From UBA2031 sp037189985 (GTDB taxonomy: Bacteria > Pseudomonadota > Gammaproteobacteria > Pseudomonadales > Moraxellaceae), in NCBI GenBank assembly GCA_037189985.1, contig JBBCJX010000014.1:186001-250000 (forward strand): DNA of 64,000 nt, written 5' to 3'. Position numbers and translations under genes: made by a program. How positions within the stretch are numbered: the first letter of the stretch is position 1; each line of letters starts with the position of its first letter. Below the pieces are notes generated by a model. The model was not told the origin of the DNA, did not search any database, and worked only from the letters and a program-made list of their open reading frames with translations. Below are positions 7,376 through 15,132 of the stretch, piece by piece.

Positions 7376-10183
7376 ATGTCCCTGCCCAATACCCTCCAGA
7401 CCCTCACGCTCACGTCCGGCAAGAGCCTCAGGCTGCACTCCCTGCCCGCCCTTGAAGCTGCAGGCGTCGGCCCCGTCTCGCGGCTGCCGGTGTCCATACG
7501 TATCGTGCTGGAGTCGGTGCTGCGCAATGTGGACGGCAAGAAGATCACCGAAGAGCATGTGCGGCAGCTCGCCAACTGGGGTGCCACCGCGCCGCGGACA
7601 GACGAAATTCCCTTTGTGGTGGCCCGTGTGGTGTTGCAGGACTTCACCGGCGTTCCCCTGCTGGCCGATCTGGCCGCCATGCGCAATGTCGCGCACCAGA
7701 TGGGGCAGGACCCCAAGAAAATCGAACCGCTGGTGCCCGTGGATCTGGTGGTGGACCATTCGGTGCAGGTCGATTTCTTCGGCCAGGCCGACTCCCTGCA
7801 CAAGAACATGGCACTGGAATTCCAGCGCAACAACGAGCGCTACCAGTTCCTGAAATGGGGCATGCAGGCCTTCGACACTTTTGGTGTGGTGCCGCCGGGC
7901 TTCGGCATCGTGCATCAGGTGAATCTGGAATATCTCTTCCGGGGCGTGCAGCAGCGCGATGGCGTCGCCTTCCCCGACACGCTGGTCGGCACCGACTCCC
8001 ACACCACCATGATCAACGGCGTGGGCGTGGTGGGCTGGGGCGTGGGCGGCATCGAGGCAGAAGCCGGCATGCTGGGCCAGCCCGTGTACTTTCTCACGCC
8101 CGATGTGGTCGGCGTAGAGCTGACCGGCAAGCTGCAGGAAGGCGTCACTGCCACTGATCTCGTGCTCACCATCACGGAAATGCTGCGCGCGCAGAAAGTC
8201 GTGGGCAAATTTGTGGAGTTCTTTGGCGAAGGCACGGCGCACCTTTCCGTGACCGACCGCGCCACCATCGGCAACATGGCCCCGGAATATGGCGCCACCA
8301 TGGGCTTTTTCCCGGTGGACGAAGCCACCGTGGCCTATATGAAGGGCACGGGCCGCAAGGCCGAGGAAGTGGAAGCGTTCGAAGCCTATTTCCGCGCACA
8401 GAATCTCTTCGGCGTTCCCAAGGCAGGCGAGATCGACTACACCCGCACGCTCTCGCTGGACCTCTCCACCATCGTTCCGTCACTGGCCGGCCCCAAGCGC
8501 CCGCAGGACCGTATCGAACTGCCCAGGATGAAATCGGATTTCAGCCGCCTGTTCAGCGCCCCCGGTGCTGACAACGGCTTCGGCAAGAATCCGGCAGACC
8601 TCGGCAAACGCTACCCCACCAAACTCAGCCTGCCGTTAAGCCAGCCGGTTCCTCCCAACCGGCCCAACCGCCCGCTGGAACGCAATGAAGTCGAGATGAT
8701 CGACAACCACCTCAGCGTCAAGCAGACCGCCGTGCCGGGTGAGGCCATCGACATCGGCCATGGCGACGTGCTGATTGCTGCCATCACCTCCTGCACCAAC
8801 ACCTCCAATCCCAGCGTGCTGCTGGCTGCCGGGTTGCTTGCGAAAAAAGCGGTTGAGAAGGGCTTGTTCGTCAGCCCGCGCGTGAAGACCTCCTTCGGTC
8901 CCGGCTCACGCGTGGTGCCGGAATACCTCAAAGCTGCCGGCCTGCAATCGTATCTGGACCAGCTCGGCTTCAATGTCGCCGCCTTCGGCTGCACGACCTG
9001 CATCGGCAATGCAGGCGACCTCGCGCCGGAATTCAACGAAAGCATTGTCGAGAACGATGTCATCGCTGCCGCCGTGCTCTCCGGCAACCGCAACTTCGAG
9101 GCACGCATCCATCCGAACATACGCGCCAACTTCCTGGCCTCACCGCCATTGGTGGTCGCCTTTGCCCTCGCCGGCCGCGCCAATATCGACATGACCACGG
9201 AGCCGCTCGGCACAGGCAGTGACGGCCAGCCCGTCTACCTGCGCGACATCTGGCCCAGCAATGCGGAAGTGGATGCCCTGCTGCATATCGCACTCAACCC
9301 GGCCGTGTTCCGTGAGCGCTATTCCGATTTCACCAAGGACAACGATCTCTGGAACAACATTTCCGCCGCCACGGGCAATGTCTACGCCTGGCCGAAATCC
9401 ACCTATATCGCCAAGCCCCCTTTCTTTGACGATTTCAGCATGCAGCATGGCGAAGTCGCCGACATCAAGGGTGCCCGCGCCCTGCTGCTGCTTGGCGACT
9501 CCGTGACCACCGACCACATCTCCCCTGCAGGCTCTTTCAAGCCAACGACACCTGCCGGTAAATACCTTACCGAACACGGTGTGCAGCCCGCCGACTTCAA
9601 CACCTACGGCTCACGCCGCGGCAATCACGACATCATGATCCGCGGCACCTTCGCCAATGTGCGCGTTAAGAACCTCATGCTGCCACTGAAGGAAGACGGC
9701 ACCCGCATCGAAGGCGGCTACACCCTGCAGGACGGCAAACAGACCACCGTCTATGACGCTGCCATGGAATACATAAAACGAGGCGTACCCACCGTGGTCT
9801 TTGCCGGCGAAGAGTACGGCACCGGCTCCAGCCGCGACTGGGCCGCCAAGGGCACACAGCTGCTAGGCATCAAGGCCGTTATCGCCAAAAGCTTCGAGCG
9901 TATCCACCGCTCCAATCTCGTCGGCATGGGCGTACTGCCTCTGCAGTTCAAAGGGGGAGATTCGCTGGAGTCGCTGGGGCTGAAAGGTGATGAGGCCTTC
10001 GAGATTCTGGGCGTGAGCGGTGAGCTGAAGCCGCAGCAGGACATGACGCTGGTGATCACCCGGGCCGGCGGAGCCCAGCAGCGCGTTACCGTACTTTCAC
10101 GTATCGATACGGCAATCGAGGTGGATTACTATCGCCATGGCGGGATTCTGCCGTTTGTGCTGAGGCAGATTCTGGTCAGCTAA
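7376..10183 (+). CDS. acnA: Aconitate hydratase A
   Basis: The 935-residue protein spans the full AcnA/IRP-type aconitase. The TCA-cycle enzyme interconverts citrate and isocitrate in the cytoplasm. Cluster ligands are Cys473 (ITSCTNTSNPS) and the pair in FGCTTCIGNAG near 540. Substrate-binding motifs VGTDSHTTM and GEEYGTGSSRDWAAKG are intact. An AAGGAG ribosome site precedes ATG 7376. It is a single gene with its own terminator, divergent from the molybdoenzyme. Confidence 0.97.
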   Translation: MSLPNTLQTLTLTSGKSLRLHSLPALEAAGVGPVSRLPVSIRIVLESVLRNVDGKKITEEHVRQLANWGATAPRTDEIPFVVARVVLQDFTGVPLLADLAAMRNVAHQMGQDPKKIEPLVPVDLVVDHSVQVDFFGQADSLHKNMALEFQRNNERYQFLKWGMQAFDTFGVVPPGFGIVHQVNLEYLFRGVQQRDGVAFPDTLVGTDSHTTMINGVGVVGWGVGGIEAEAGMLGQPVYFLTPDVVGVELTGKLQEGVTATDLVLTITEMLRAQKVVGKFVEFFGEGTAHLSVTDRATIGNMAPEYGATMGFFPVDEATVAYMKGTGRKAEEVEAFEAYFRAQNLFGVPKAGEIDYTRTLSLDLSTIVPSLAGPKRPQDRIELPRMKSDFSRLFSAPGADNGFGKNPADLGKRYPTKLSLPLSQPVPPNRPNRPLERNEVEMIDNHLSVKQTAVPGEAIDIGHGDVLIAAITSCTNTSNPSVLLAAGLLAKKAVEKGLFVSPRVKTSFGPGSRVVPEYLKAAGLQSYLDQLGFNVAAFGCTTCIGNAGDLAPEFNESIVENDVIAAAVLSGNRNFEARIHPNIRANFLASPPLVVAFALAGRANIDMTTEPLGTGSDGQPVYLRDIWPSNAEVDALLHIALNPAVFRERYSDFTKDNDLWNNISAATGNVYAWPKSTYIAKPPFFDDFSMQHGEVADIKGARALLLLGDSVTTDHISPAGSFKPTTPAGKYLTEHGVQPADFNTYGSRRGNHDIMIRGTFANVRVKNLMLPLKEDGTRIEGGYTLQDGKQTTVYDAAMEYIKRGVPTVVFAGEEYGTGSSRDWAAKGTQLLGIKAVIAKSFERIHRSNLVGMGVLPLQFKGGDSLESLGLKGDEAFEILGVSGELKPQQDMTLVITRAGGAQQRVTVLSRIDTAIEVDYYRHGGILPFVLRQILVS

Positions 10184-10195
10184 CCACAATGGAAG

Positions 10196-10231
10196 TCATG
10201 GTCCCAGCGGAAGCCGGGACCATGATCTTTT
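10196..10231 (+). terminator. Intrinsic terminator after acnA
   Basis: A perfect 10-base stem TCATGGTCCC / GGGACCATGA with a 10-base loop is followed by TCTTTT, 12 bases after the acnA stop. Confidence 0.8.
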
Positions 10232-10295
10232 AACGCCATTAGGTGATTCGCTACGCTCACCCCATGCCCTCATCAACCCGGAAAGGAAACCCTAC

Positions 10296-11681
10296 ATGCA
10301 GCACTTACGCTTCGGCTGTCATCTGCTGACTTCCCTTGTATTGCTGGCCAGTACTGCTGTCGCCATGGCAACAGACGACGCACCAACGCCTGCGACAGTA
10401 CCGACATCCCGAGTGCTCTTCGAAAATGTACGCGCACTTAACAACGGCAATCTCTCCAGCCCCACCAATGTGCTGGTGAGCGGCAATCTTATCGAGAAAA
10501 TTTCCACCACTTCGATTCCAGTGGACCGCAGTGCACGCACCAAGATCATAGCCGGTGAAGGCCGCACGCTGATGCCGGGCCTGATCGATGCACACACGCA
10601 CATCATGCTGTCCACGATTCCGGCACCTGCCCTGCTGACCAGCGACATCGGTTTTGTGAACGTCGCTGCCGTGAAGGCAGCCGGCGACATGCTGATGCGC
10701 GGCTTCACCAGCGCTCGCGACCTGGGCGGCCCGGTATTCGGCCTCAAGCGTGGCATTGATGCGGGGCTCGTACCGGGTCCGCGTATCTGGCCAGCCGGCG
10801 CATTCATTTCGCAAACTGGCGGCCATGGGGATTTCCGACTCCCCAGTGAGCTGCCTGCTCGTCCCAATGACTTCAGCTATAGCGAACGCGTCGGCGCTGC
10901 CGTGATTGCCGACAGCCCGGACATGGTACGCAAACGCGCACGCGAACAACTCGCACTCGGTGCCTCGCAGATCAAGCTGATGGCAGGGGGTGGGGTCTCT
11001 TCGCACTACGACCCTCTGGACGTAACGCAATACACCACAGCCGAATTGCAGGCTGCAGTGGAAGCCGCTGAAAACTGGGGCACCTACGTGGCCGTGCATG
11101 CCTATACGCCACGCGCCGTGCGACAGGCACTGGAGGCTGGCGTGAAATGCATAGACCATGGCCAGTTGCTGGACGATGCCACAGCCAAACTGATGGCGCA
11201 GAAAGGGGCATGGTGGAGCCTGCAGCCCTTCATCGACGACGGGCACTCCACTTTTGCCGAGGGCAGTCCTAACCGCATCAAACAACTGGAAATGTACAAA
11301 GGCACAGACACAGCCTATGCGCTGGCAAAGAAATACAAGATCAAGACCGCTTGGGGTAGCGACATCCTCTTCAGTGCCACCAACGCGGCACGCCAGGGCA
11401 GCAAGCTGACAACAATGACGCGTTGGTACACGCCAGCCGAAGTGCTCACCATGGCCACACGCCAGAACGCAGAGCTGCTGGCGCTCTCCGGCGCACGCAA
11501 TCCCTATCCGGGCAAGCTGGGCGTAGTGGAGGAAGGTGCACTGGCCGACCTGCTGCTGGTGGGCGGCAACCCGCTGGAAAACATTGCGCTGATCGAAGAC
11601 CCTGCCAACAACTTCGTGGTCATCATGAAGGACGGGAAAATCTACAAGGACATGCTGCCAGCAACTCTGAAAGCAAAGTGA
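10296..11681 (+). CDS. Exported metal-dependent amidohydrolase (imidazolonepropionase/prolidase-like)
   Basis: The 461-residue protein begins with a signal peptide ending near VAMATDD. It then shows the amidohydrolase barrel: DAHTHIML (metal site, about 97-104), a probable carboxylated lysine in QIKLMAGGG, metal histidines in VAVHAYTPRA and KCIDHGQLL, and the catalytic Asp in WGSDILFS. The C-terminal beta-sandwich is completed by LGVVEEGALADLLLVGGNPL. Close families hydrolyse Xaa-Pro dipeptides or other cyclic amides; the exact substrate is unknown. Export to the periplasm is an inference from the signal peptide. Confidence 0.87.
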   Translation: MQHLRFGCHLLTSLVLLASTAVAMATDDAPTPATVPTSRVLFENVRALNNGNLSSPTNVLVSGNLIEKISTTSIPVDRSARTKIIAGEGRTLMPGLIDAHTHIMLSTIPAPALLTSDIGFVNVAAVKAAGDMLMRGFTSARDLGGPVFGLKRGIDAGLVPGPRIWPAGAFISQTGGHGDFRLPSELPARPNDFSYSERVGAAVIADSPDMVRKRAREQLALGASQIKLMAGGGVSSHYDPLDVTQYTTAELQAAVEAAENWGTYVAVHAYTPRAVRQALEAGVKCIDHGQLLDDATAKLMAQKGAWWSLQPFIDDGHSTFAEGSPNRIKQLEMYKGTDTAYALAKKYKIKTAWGSDILFSATNAARQGSKLTTMTRWYTPAEVLTMATRQNAELLALSGARNPYPGKLGVVEEGALADLLLVGGNPLENIALIEDPANNFVVIMKDGKIYKDMLPATLKAK

Positions 11682-11692
11682 AGCGCTTTCTG

Positions 11693-11726
11693 GAAAAGCG
11701 TGGACAAGCTCCTGCCCACGCTTTTC
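11693..11726. terminator. Bidirectional terminator between convergent genes
   Basis: A perfect 11-base stem GAAAAGCGTGG / CCACGCTTTTC lies between the convergent amidohydrolase and barrel-protein genes and would serve both. Confidence 0.75.
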
Positions 11727-11742
11727 ATTCAGGCAGATGGCA

Positions 11743-12252
11743 TCAGAAGTTGTAAATCAGATTTGCCGAAATCTGGTCCACGTCCTGCTCGACCAGCGTG
11801 TACTCGATCTCAAGCGCACCCTTGCCGAAGCGGACGCCACCACCAACACCAAAACTCAGGCCTGTATCACTTTCATCATCGATGAGGCCAACACAGGTGT
11901 CTCGCGACGTCAGCCCTTCATTCAGGATCCCGATTCTCCCCTTGAAAAAAACCTTCCCAGAGCTTCTGAACGCGCCATACACCGCTGCCGTATCAAACTC
12001 CAGAATGCAGCCCGGAATGGAATCCGGCTTGAGGTCACTTGCCGTGAATGCTGCTTCAACGCTCAAGCCGTTGGCAATACGGTAGCCTCCCACCAAGCCA
12101 CCCGCACTGCCGCCGCTCATGCCATCTACATCCACTTTATGCTTGCCCGCAGTGACTCCCAGATAAAAACCACTGTCAGCAACCTCTTCAGCATGCGTAA
12201 CCCCTGTCGTGCACATGGCCACAAGCATGGCCAATCCAGCTTTCTTCAACAT
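11743..12252 (-). CDS. Small outer-membrane beta-barrel protein
   Basis: The 169-residue protein has a signal peptide (cleavage after THAEE or nearby). It then has alternating amphipathic strands and ends in the outer-membrane insertion signature LIYNF with a terminal Phe. The glycine-rich strand GFYLGVTAGKHKVDV starts the barrel, as in OmpA-like or OmpW-like eight-stranded proteins. Three cysteines occur (GCILEF, DTCVG and one in the signal). Function is unknown; a structural or adhesion role is only a guess. Start ATG 12252 is the only sensible one. Confidence 0.7.
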   Translation of the reverse strand: MLKKAGLAMLVAMCTTGVTHAEEVADSGFYLGVTAGKHKVDVDGMSGGSAGGLVGGYRIANGLSVEAAFTASDLKPDSIPGCILEFDTAAVYGAFRSSGKVFFKGRIGILNEGLTSRDTCVGLIDDESDTGLSFGVGGGVRFGKGALEIEYTLVEQDVDQISANLIYNF

Positions 12253-12423
12253 TATTTTCCCTTCCTGTAGTTAATAATCCTTACCACGTACGATGCGTGC
12301 CGACCCCGTACATGTAAATCCAACATGACGATTCACAGGAATTCGCATATCGCATAAATCAGCGGGGCAGCTTCTTCTTGCTCTGCGGGTATGGCGTGCT
12401 CATTTATACAGGCCGACGCGCAT

Positions 12424-12467
12424 GTACCCATTTAAGGTACATGGGTCGACGTACCGTAAATGGGTAC
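12424..12467. promoter_or_regulatory. 44-bp palindromic operator overlapping the ribosome site of the XRE gene
   Basis: Perfect arms GTACCCATTTA (12424-12434) and TAAATGGGTAC (12457-12467) enclose a second inverted pair AGGTAC / GTACCG. The palindrome ends two bases before the likely start codon at 12470, so a bound protein would block initiation or leader synthesis. The downstream product is a helix-turn-helix protein, which makes autoregulation the natural inference. Confidence 0.65.
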
Positions 12468-12469
12468 GC

Positions 12470-12739
12470 ATGACTTACAGCATCAACACAGGTGAAATGC
12501 AGGCCCTTTGTGCCTGGCTACGCTCGGCACGGAAAGCCCAAGCTTTGTCCATGCGTGATCTGGCAGCGCGACTGGAAAAGCCCCACTCCTATGTGCAGAA
12601 GGTGGAACAGGGAGATCGTCGGCTGGATGTGGTGGAGTACGTCTGGTATTGCGAGGCACTGGGCCTCAGCCCTCAGGAAGGGTTGGCGGTTTTGAACAGC
12701 GCCGGGAAGACAAGACGGGCAACTTCACAGAAATGGTAA
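12470..12739 (+). CDS. XRE-family helix-turn-helix regulator
   Basis: From ATG 12470 the product has 89 residues (MTYSIN...). An in-frame ATG at 12422 would place the palindromic operator inside the coding sequence and is less likely. The centre is a Cro/C1-type HTH: WLRSARKAQALSMRDLAARL followed by the recognition helix SYVQKVEQGDRRLDV. There is no other domain, so it is a minimal DNA-binding regulator. The gene directly follows a large palindrome that probably serves as its own operator. Its partner genes are not evident; neighbours on both sides face the other way. Confidence 0.82.
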   Translation: MTYSINTGEMQALCAWLRSARKAQALSMRDLAARLEKPHSYVQKVEQGDRRLDVVEYVWYCEALGLSPQEGLAVLNSAGKTRRATSQKW

Positions 12740-12794
12740 TTGCCCTGCCGGAAGATTCATCAGGCAAGTCCTGAGCCTGCCTGATGAACCAGGG

Positions 12795-13256
12795 TCAAGC
12801 TCTCACACGCAGCGTCAAACCCTTGAGGAAGTTCCGCAAAATCTGGTCGCCACAGCCACGGTAGTTGCGCTGTCCTTCCTTGCGAAAAAACGAACTCAGT
12901 TCCGGCTTGGTGACACGGAAACCGGCCAACTCGAAAACGGCAAACATGTCGCCTTCTTTCAGGTTGAAGGCCACGCGCAATTTTTTCAGCACGGTGTTGT
13001 TGGTGAGTGGCAGGTCCAGCGCCGGCTCGGGGCGGCTCTCGTCGCGGCCGCGACGGTGGACCACCAGACCGTTGAGGAAGCAGGCCATGACTTCATCCGG
13101 GCAGGGCTGGAAACCGTCTTCCTCTTCTTTCTTGAGGTAGACATTGAGTGCCCCTTTGCTCACGTTGCCGCCGCCCAAGGCGACGATGGCGGCCACTTCG
13201 GCCTCGTTGATGTTCAGCATGTAGCGCACGCTGCGCAGCACATCGTTATTGATCAC
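12795..13256 (-). CDS. DUF1456 (YehS-like) protein
   Basis: The protein consists of two related halves of about 70 residues. Each begins with a similar helix: NNDVLRSVRYMLNI near the N-terminus and NNTVLKKLRVAFNLK near residue 85. This is the DUF1456/YehS layout. I prefer the GTG at 13256 (153 residues, beginning VINNDVLRS), because family members start at this point and GAGG lies just upstream. Another GTG at 13283 is possible. The function of the family is unknown. The repeat architecture and many charged residues suggest a cytoplasmic protein. Confidence 0.8.
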   Translation of the reverse strand: MINNDVLRSVRYMLNINEAEVAAIVALGGGNVSKGALNVYLKKEEEDGFQPCPDEVMACFLNGLVVHRRGRDESRPEPALDLPLTNNTVLKKLRVAFNLKEGDMFAVFELAGFRVTKPELSSFFRKEGQRNYRGCGDQILRNFLKGLTLRVRA

Positions 13257-13477
13257 GGGAACCTCGGGGAAAGCGTGGCACACGGGCCGAAGCCATGACT
13301 AACGGACAACCGTAGCGCCGCAAAAGGGCGGCAGTATTGCGGGATGCCGGCCCCGGTGCAATCGGCTGCCCTTCCGGCAGTTGCCGACATCGGGGCATTG
13401 CCTTTCAGGGTTCGCCACCCTATCTTGACGCAGCGGTCACGCATACCGCTCATAACAACAAGAAAAGGAGAACAACC

Positions 13478-13771
13478 ATGCGCCGCGCCCTTGCGCCCGT
13501 CCTTGCCGCCACAATGCTGCTCTCTGGCTGCTACATCAACATGGCCACCCCTACTCCCAACCTTACCGTGAAGCTGGATGCCGAGTCCGCCAGGAAGGAA
13601 GGATCCGCCACCTGCACCGAAGTGCTGTGGGGCTTCATATTCGGGGACTGCTCCATCAATACCGCCATGAAGAACGGTGGCCTGAGCAAGGTCCACCATG
13701 TGGATTCCAAAACCAAGGTCATTTTCTATGGCCTGTACTCGGAAATGACCATCGTCGCACGCGGCGAGTAA
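13478..13771 (+). CDS. TRL-like lipoprotein
   Basis: AGGAG precedes ATG 13478, giving a 97-residue precursor. Its signal MRRALAPVLAATMLLSGC has a lipobox ending in Cys18. The mature part carries the TRL-like pattern: a glycine-rich GSATCTEVLWGFIFGDCS segment and the closing block KVHHVDSKTKVIFYGLYSEMTIVARG. Proteins of this family are small periplasmic lipoproteins of unknown function. Two mature cysteines could form a disulfide. The gene has its own strong terminator, so it appears monocistronic. Confidence 0.78.
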   Translation: MRRALAPVLAATMLLSGCYINMATPTPNLTVKLDAESARKEGSATCTEVLWGFIFGDCSINTAMKNGGLSKVHHVDSKTKVIFYGLYSEMTIVARGE

Positions 13772-13785
13772 GCGCTCCGTACCCC

Positions 13786-13813
13786 GTACAGCCCTGTAAA
13801 TACAGGGCTGTAC
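13786..13813 (+). terminator. Intrinsic terminator after the TRL-like gene
   Basis: A perfect 13-base stem (GTACAGCCCTGTA and its complement) with a 2-base loop is followed by CTGCTTTTT, 14 bases after the stop. Confidence 0.8.
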
Positions 13814-13890
13814 CTGCTTTTTCCGGTAATTTCCCCGCCACTTGCCGTCATCACGCTACAATCCCGCGCTTCACGTTACCGGGAGCCCTC

Positions 13891-14232
13891 ATGTCCACAC
13901 TACCTGCCTGCCCACAATGCCAGTCTGCTTTCACGTATGAAGACGGCAACAATCTCGTCTGCCCGGAGTGTGCCCACGAATGGCAGCCAGGCGAAGTCAC
14001 AGGCAGCAGCAGTGAGGCTCGTATAATCAAGGACGCCAACGGCAATGTACTGGCCGACGGTGACACGGTGACGGTCATCAAGGACCTGAAAGTGAAGGGC
14101 TCGTCTTCCGTGGTGAAGGTGGGCACCAAAGTAAAGAACATTCGCCTGGTGGATGGCGATCACGACATCGATTGCAAGATCGACGGTTTCGGTGCCATGA
14201 AACTGAAATCAGAATTCGTGAAAAAAGCCTGA
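13891..14232 (+). CDS. YjdM/PhnA-type zinc-ribbon protein
   Basis: GGGAG lies five bases before ATG 13891. The 113-residue protein has an N-terminal zinc ribbon (CPQC at about 7-10 and CPEC near 28-31, the latter followed by AHEWQPGE). A small beta-barrel follows with ARIIKDANGNVLADGDTVTV and GTKVKNIRLVDGDHDIDC. This is the full YjdM/PhnA domain order. Despite the historical name, the family is not needed for phosphonate use, and its role is unclear. The next gene begins 32 bases downstream and may be co-transcribed. Confidence 0.9.
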   Translation: MSTLPACPQCQSAFTYEDGNNLVCPECAHEWQPGEVTGSSSEARIIKDANGNVLADGDTVTVIKDLKVKGSSSVVKVGTKVKNIRLVDGDHDIDCKIDGFGAMKLKSEFVKKA

Positions 14233-14264
14233 CCGTCCCTTTATCCGCCAGCAGCGAGCCCGCC

Positions 14265-14789
14265 ATGACCAAACTCCGCGACGAACAGATTTCTGCTGCC
14301 TCGGCCATTGCCGGCCTGATTGACCGTGAAACCTCCCTGCGGCCCGAGCTGCAGATACTGGCCTGTGCCCGCATGGCAGGAACCTTCCTCTTCCGTTCTT
14401 TTGCGCTGGCGCTCAATCCCGCGACTCCGGGCACATTGCTGAAGGCAGAAACCGCTGCGCAAAGCGGCCCGGCGCTGATCGGCCTCTTGGAATCATCACT
14501 GAGCCGGCTGGGTATTTCTGCCTCCACCAGCGGACTGGACCTGAACAAGCTGCAACCCCTGCCTGATGCCCCGGCATTCCTGGATTCGCAGCGCCAGTGG
14601 GAACCCCGGCTCGCCGTGCTCCGGCAACAGTTCAGCCTGGGACTGGAGGAAATGGCCCAGGCCTGTGCCGTGGCCACAGCATTGCTTATCAAGAAATCCG
14701 AGCAAAGCGTGCCGGTTGCCGCCATCACCGGCCGTGCCATCTACGGCTTCATTGAAGGCAGCAAGACCGTTCCTGAATCCTTCCACTGA
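14265..14789 (+). CDS. Hypothetical protein, mostly helical
   Basis: I do not recognise this 174-residue protein. Start ATG 14265 gives MTKLRDEQISAASAIAG; the reading frame stays open upstream to 14172 but without a better start. It is rich in Ala, Leu and Ser, predicted mostly helical, and has no signal peptide, no clear membrane segment and no obvious metal or nucleotide motif. It follows the YjdM-type gene by 32 bases on the same strand. Reading-frame length and codon bias like its neighbours argue that it is real. Confidence 0.6.
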   Translation: MTKLRDEQISAASAIAGLIDRETSLRPELQILACARMAGTFLFRSFALALNPATPGTLLKAETAAQSGPALIGLLESSLSRLGISASTSGLDLNKLQPLPDAPAFLDSQRQWEPRLAVLRQQFSLGLEEMAQACAVATALLIKKSEQSVPVAAITGRAIYGFIEGSKTVPESFH

Positions 14790-14932
14790 TCTGAAGGCGC
14801 GTTGTGCGGGCTACTGCCGCATGGCTTGTCAGCCTTGTGACGGCGTGACGCAGTATGTGTGGAGAGCTTTCCCGGCCAACCCCGAGGCCAGTTTCAGCCA
14901 CTTCGTCTCCTCCTACTTCCCCCGACTTCCAA

Positions 14933-14965
14933 TCTGACATACCATGTTGTCAGACAGATTTGTCT
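14933..14965. promoter_or_regulatory. Overlapping inverted repeats upstream of the monooxygenase gene
   Basis: TCTGACA (14933-14939) and TGTCAGA (14948-14954) are a 7-base inverted pair with an 8-base spacer. AGACA (14952-14956) and TGTCT (14961-14965) form a second overlapping pair. The 340-base gap from 14790 to 15132 otherwise shows only a GCGGCC/GGCCGC hairpin. The layout resembles a TetR-type operator, but no regulator gene is adjacent. Confidence 0.4.
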
Positions 14966-15132
14966 TTTCTGTCCAACAAGAAAAGCATCGCGGCCTTAAA
15001 TGACTGAAAAATGGCCGCCCACCACCTCTCGCCCCTGATTGTTGCCTTCTAGCATAGGCTCCGCTTCACACGGGTTGGCTGTGGTTTTGCCCTGATCTCC
15101 CCGTGTCCCACAACGCAAACAGGTACCCTCTC

